DNA from: Lachnospiraceae bacterium
GTDB taxonomy: Bacteria; Bacillota_A; Clostridia; Lachnospirales; Lachnospiraceae
Reading direction: 5' to 3'
DNA length: 6,748 nt
NCBI GenBank assembly: GCA_017634255.1
Contig: JAGBNT010000048.1
Span: forward strand, 1-6,748
Below are positions 5,740-6,748 of this stretch, piece by piece (positions within the stretch are counted from its first letter, which is position 1; the number at the start of each line of letters is the position of its first letter). The notes under the pieces are model-generated. The model saw only the letters and a program-made list of their open reading frames with translations, was not told where the DNA came from and did not search any database. The translations under genes and the position numbers were made by a program.

Positions 5740-6748
5740 ATGAGTAAGTGGGTCTACAAATTTGAAGAGGGTTCCAAAGAGATGAGGAATCTTCTGGGTG
5801 GCAAGGGCTGCAACCTTGCTGAAATGACGAACCTTGGGATGCCTATACCCCAGGGTTTTACTGTTACAACCGAAGCCTGCACGGAGTATTATAATGCGGG
5901 CAAAAAGCTTACCGACGAGATAGTTGACCAGATATTTGAGCACATTACCTGGCTTGAGGGTGTCAACGGAAAGAAGTTCGGAGATACGGAGGACCCGCTT
6001 TTGGTATCTGTCCGTTCCGGTGCACGTGCGTCCATGCCCGGAATGATGGACACAATACTTAACCTGGGTCTTAATGACGTAGCCGTTGAGGGCTTCGCAA
6101 AGAAGACAGGAAATGAGCGTTTTGCCTATGATTCATACAGAAGGTTTATCCAGATGTATTCAGACGTAGTTATGGAGGTTTCCAAGTCCTTATTCGAGAA
6201 GGAGATCGACGACGTTAAGGCTAAGAAAGGCATAAAGTTCGACGTAGATATGACGGTTGACGACCTCAAGGAGCTGGTTCGCCGTTTCAAGGCAATCTAC
6301 AAGGATGCCATGAAGGGCGAGGAATTCCCTCAGGACCCCAAGGATCAGCTTATGGGAGCGGTCAAGGCCGTTTTCCGTTCATGGGACAATCCCCGTGCGA
6401 TCGTATACCGCCGTATGAACGACATCCCCGGAGACTGGGGTACAGCCGTAAACGTACAGACGATGGTATTCGGCAACAAGGGAAATACTTCAGGAACAGG
6501 AGTTGCCTTCACACGTAACCCCGCTACAGGAGAGAAGGGTATCTTCGGAGAGTACCTTATCAATGCCCAGGGTGAGGACGTTGTTGCCGGTGTTCGTACA
6601 CCTTCACCGATCACCCAGCTCGAGAAGGATCTGCCGGATTGCTACAAGCAGTTCATGGAGCTCGCCAATAAGCTGGAGGAGCACTACAAGGATATGCAGG
6701 ATATGGAGTTCACGATTGAAGAGGGCAAGCTTTACTTCCTGCAGACCA
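5740..6748 (+). CDS. ppdK: Pyruvate, phosphate dikinase, N-terminal part (gene runs past the window end)
   Basis: Catalyses reversible conversion of ATP, phosphate and pyruvate to AMP, pyrophosphate and phosphoenolpyruvate in the cytoplasm. In clostridia it serves pyrophosphate-linked glycolysis or gluconeogenesis. The first 336 codons of about 875 are present, covering the ATP-grasp nucleotide-binding domain. Landmarks are LLGGKGCNLAEM (K22), LLVSVRSGARASMPGMMDTILNLGLN (R92), GVAFTRNPATGEKGIFGEYLINAQGEDVVAGVRTP, and MEFTIEEGKLYFLQT with D321, E323 and Q335. All these numbers match C. symbiosum PPDK, confirming the start. The final base, A, fits the first base of an AGR codon for the conserved Arg337. 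The swivelling His domain and PEP-binding domain lie beyond the window. GGAGG at 5728-5732 precedes the ATG by 7 nt. Arginine is mostly CGT here, unlike the AGG/AGA-rich operon upstream, as expected for a highly expressed gene. A divergent AraC/PocR regulator adjoins it. Confidence 0.98.
   Translation, partial: MSKWVYKFEEGSKEMRNLLGGKGCNLAEMTNLGMPIPQGFTVTTEACTEYYNAGKKLTDEIVDQIFEHITWLEGVNGKKFGDTEDPLLVSVRSGARASMPGMMDTILNLGLNDVAVEGFAKKTGNERFAYDSYRRFIQMYSDVVMEVSKSLFEKEIDDVKAKKGIKFDVDMTVDDLKELVRRFKAIYKDAMKGEEFPQDPKDQLMGAVKAVFRSWDNPRAIVYRRMNDIPGDWGTAVNVQTMVFGNKGNTSGTGVAFTRNPATGEKGIFGEYLINAQGEDVVAGVRTPSPITQLEKDLPDCYKQFMELANKLEEHYKDMQDMEFTIEEGKLYFLQT

Noticed and set aside
5620..5943. 107-codon - strand reading frame over the ppdK start
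   Set aside because: It overlaps the promoter and the first part of ppdK on the opposite strand, and its translation shows no family features.

Overview
The window looks like a chromosomal segment from a Gram-positive anaerobe of the Clostridia, probably Lachnospiraceae or a close relative. Reasons: GGAGG-type ribosome sites, a TTGACA-type promoter, an AraC regulator with a PocR sensor domain, and a pyruvate phosphate dikinase (ppdK) whose residues match the Clostridium symbiosum enzyme position for position (K22, R92, D321, E323, Q335). This is inference from sequence features. No rRNA, tRNA, CRISPR array, transposase or phage gene is visible.

Layout: (1) positions 1-965 hold the 3' end of a soluble, charged, partly helical protein of unknown function, followed by a likely intrinsic terminator (999-1039). 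(2) Positions 1106-4287 hold a tight five-gene operon on the + strand. It encodes an ExbB/TolQ/MotA-like channel protein, an ExbD/TolR-like partner with the intramembrane Asp and an unusual coiled-coil spacer, a two-TM protein and a signal-peptide protein whose extracytoplasmic domains resemble each other ('IRG...DDFA...Y..V...L'), and an exported protein with an OB-fold-like region. (3) Positions 4288-4354 are a short convergent spacer with a 10-bp inverted repeat. (4) Positions 4355-5587 hold an AraC-family regulator with a PocR domain on the - strand. (5) Positions 5588-5739 are a divergent promoter region. (6) From 5740 to the window end lies the N-terminal part of ppdK on the + strand.

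How they may work together: the ExbB/ExbD-like pair would form an ion-driven motor in the cytoplasmic membrane. The next three gene products all face outward and could be what the motor acts on or assembles with. Such a pair, with three exported partners and no visible TonB, Tol-Pal, flagellar or OmpA-type protein, is the most interesting part of the window and may be an undescribed envelope machine. The upstream gene may supply a cytoplasmic component, but the terminator between them makes that uncertain. The regulator and ppdK look like ordinary central-metabolism neighbours. The regulator may control ppdK or itself through the shared intergenic region.
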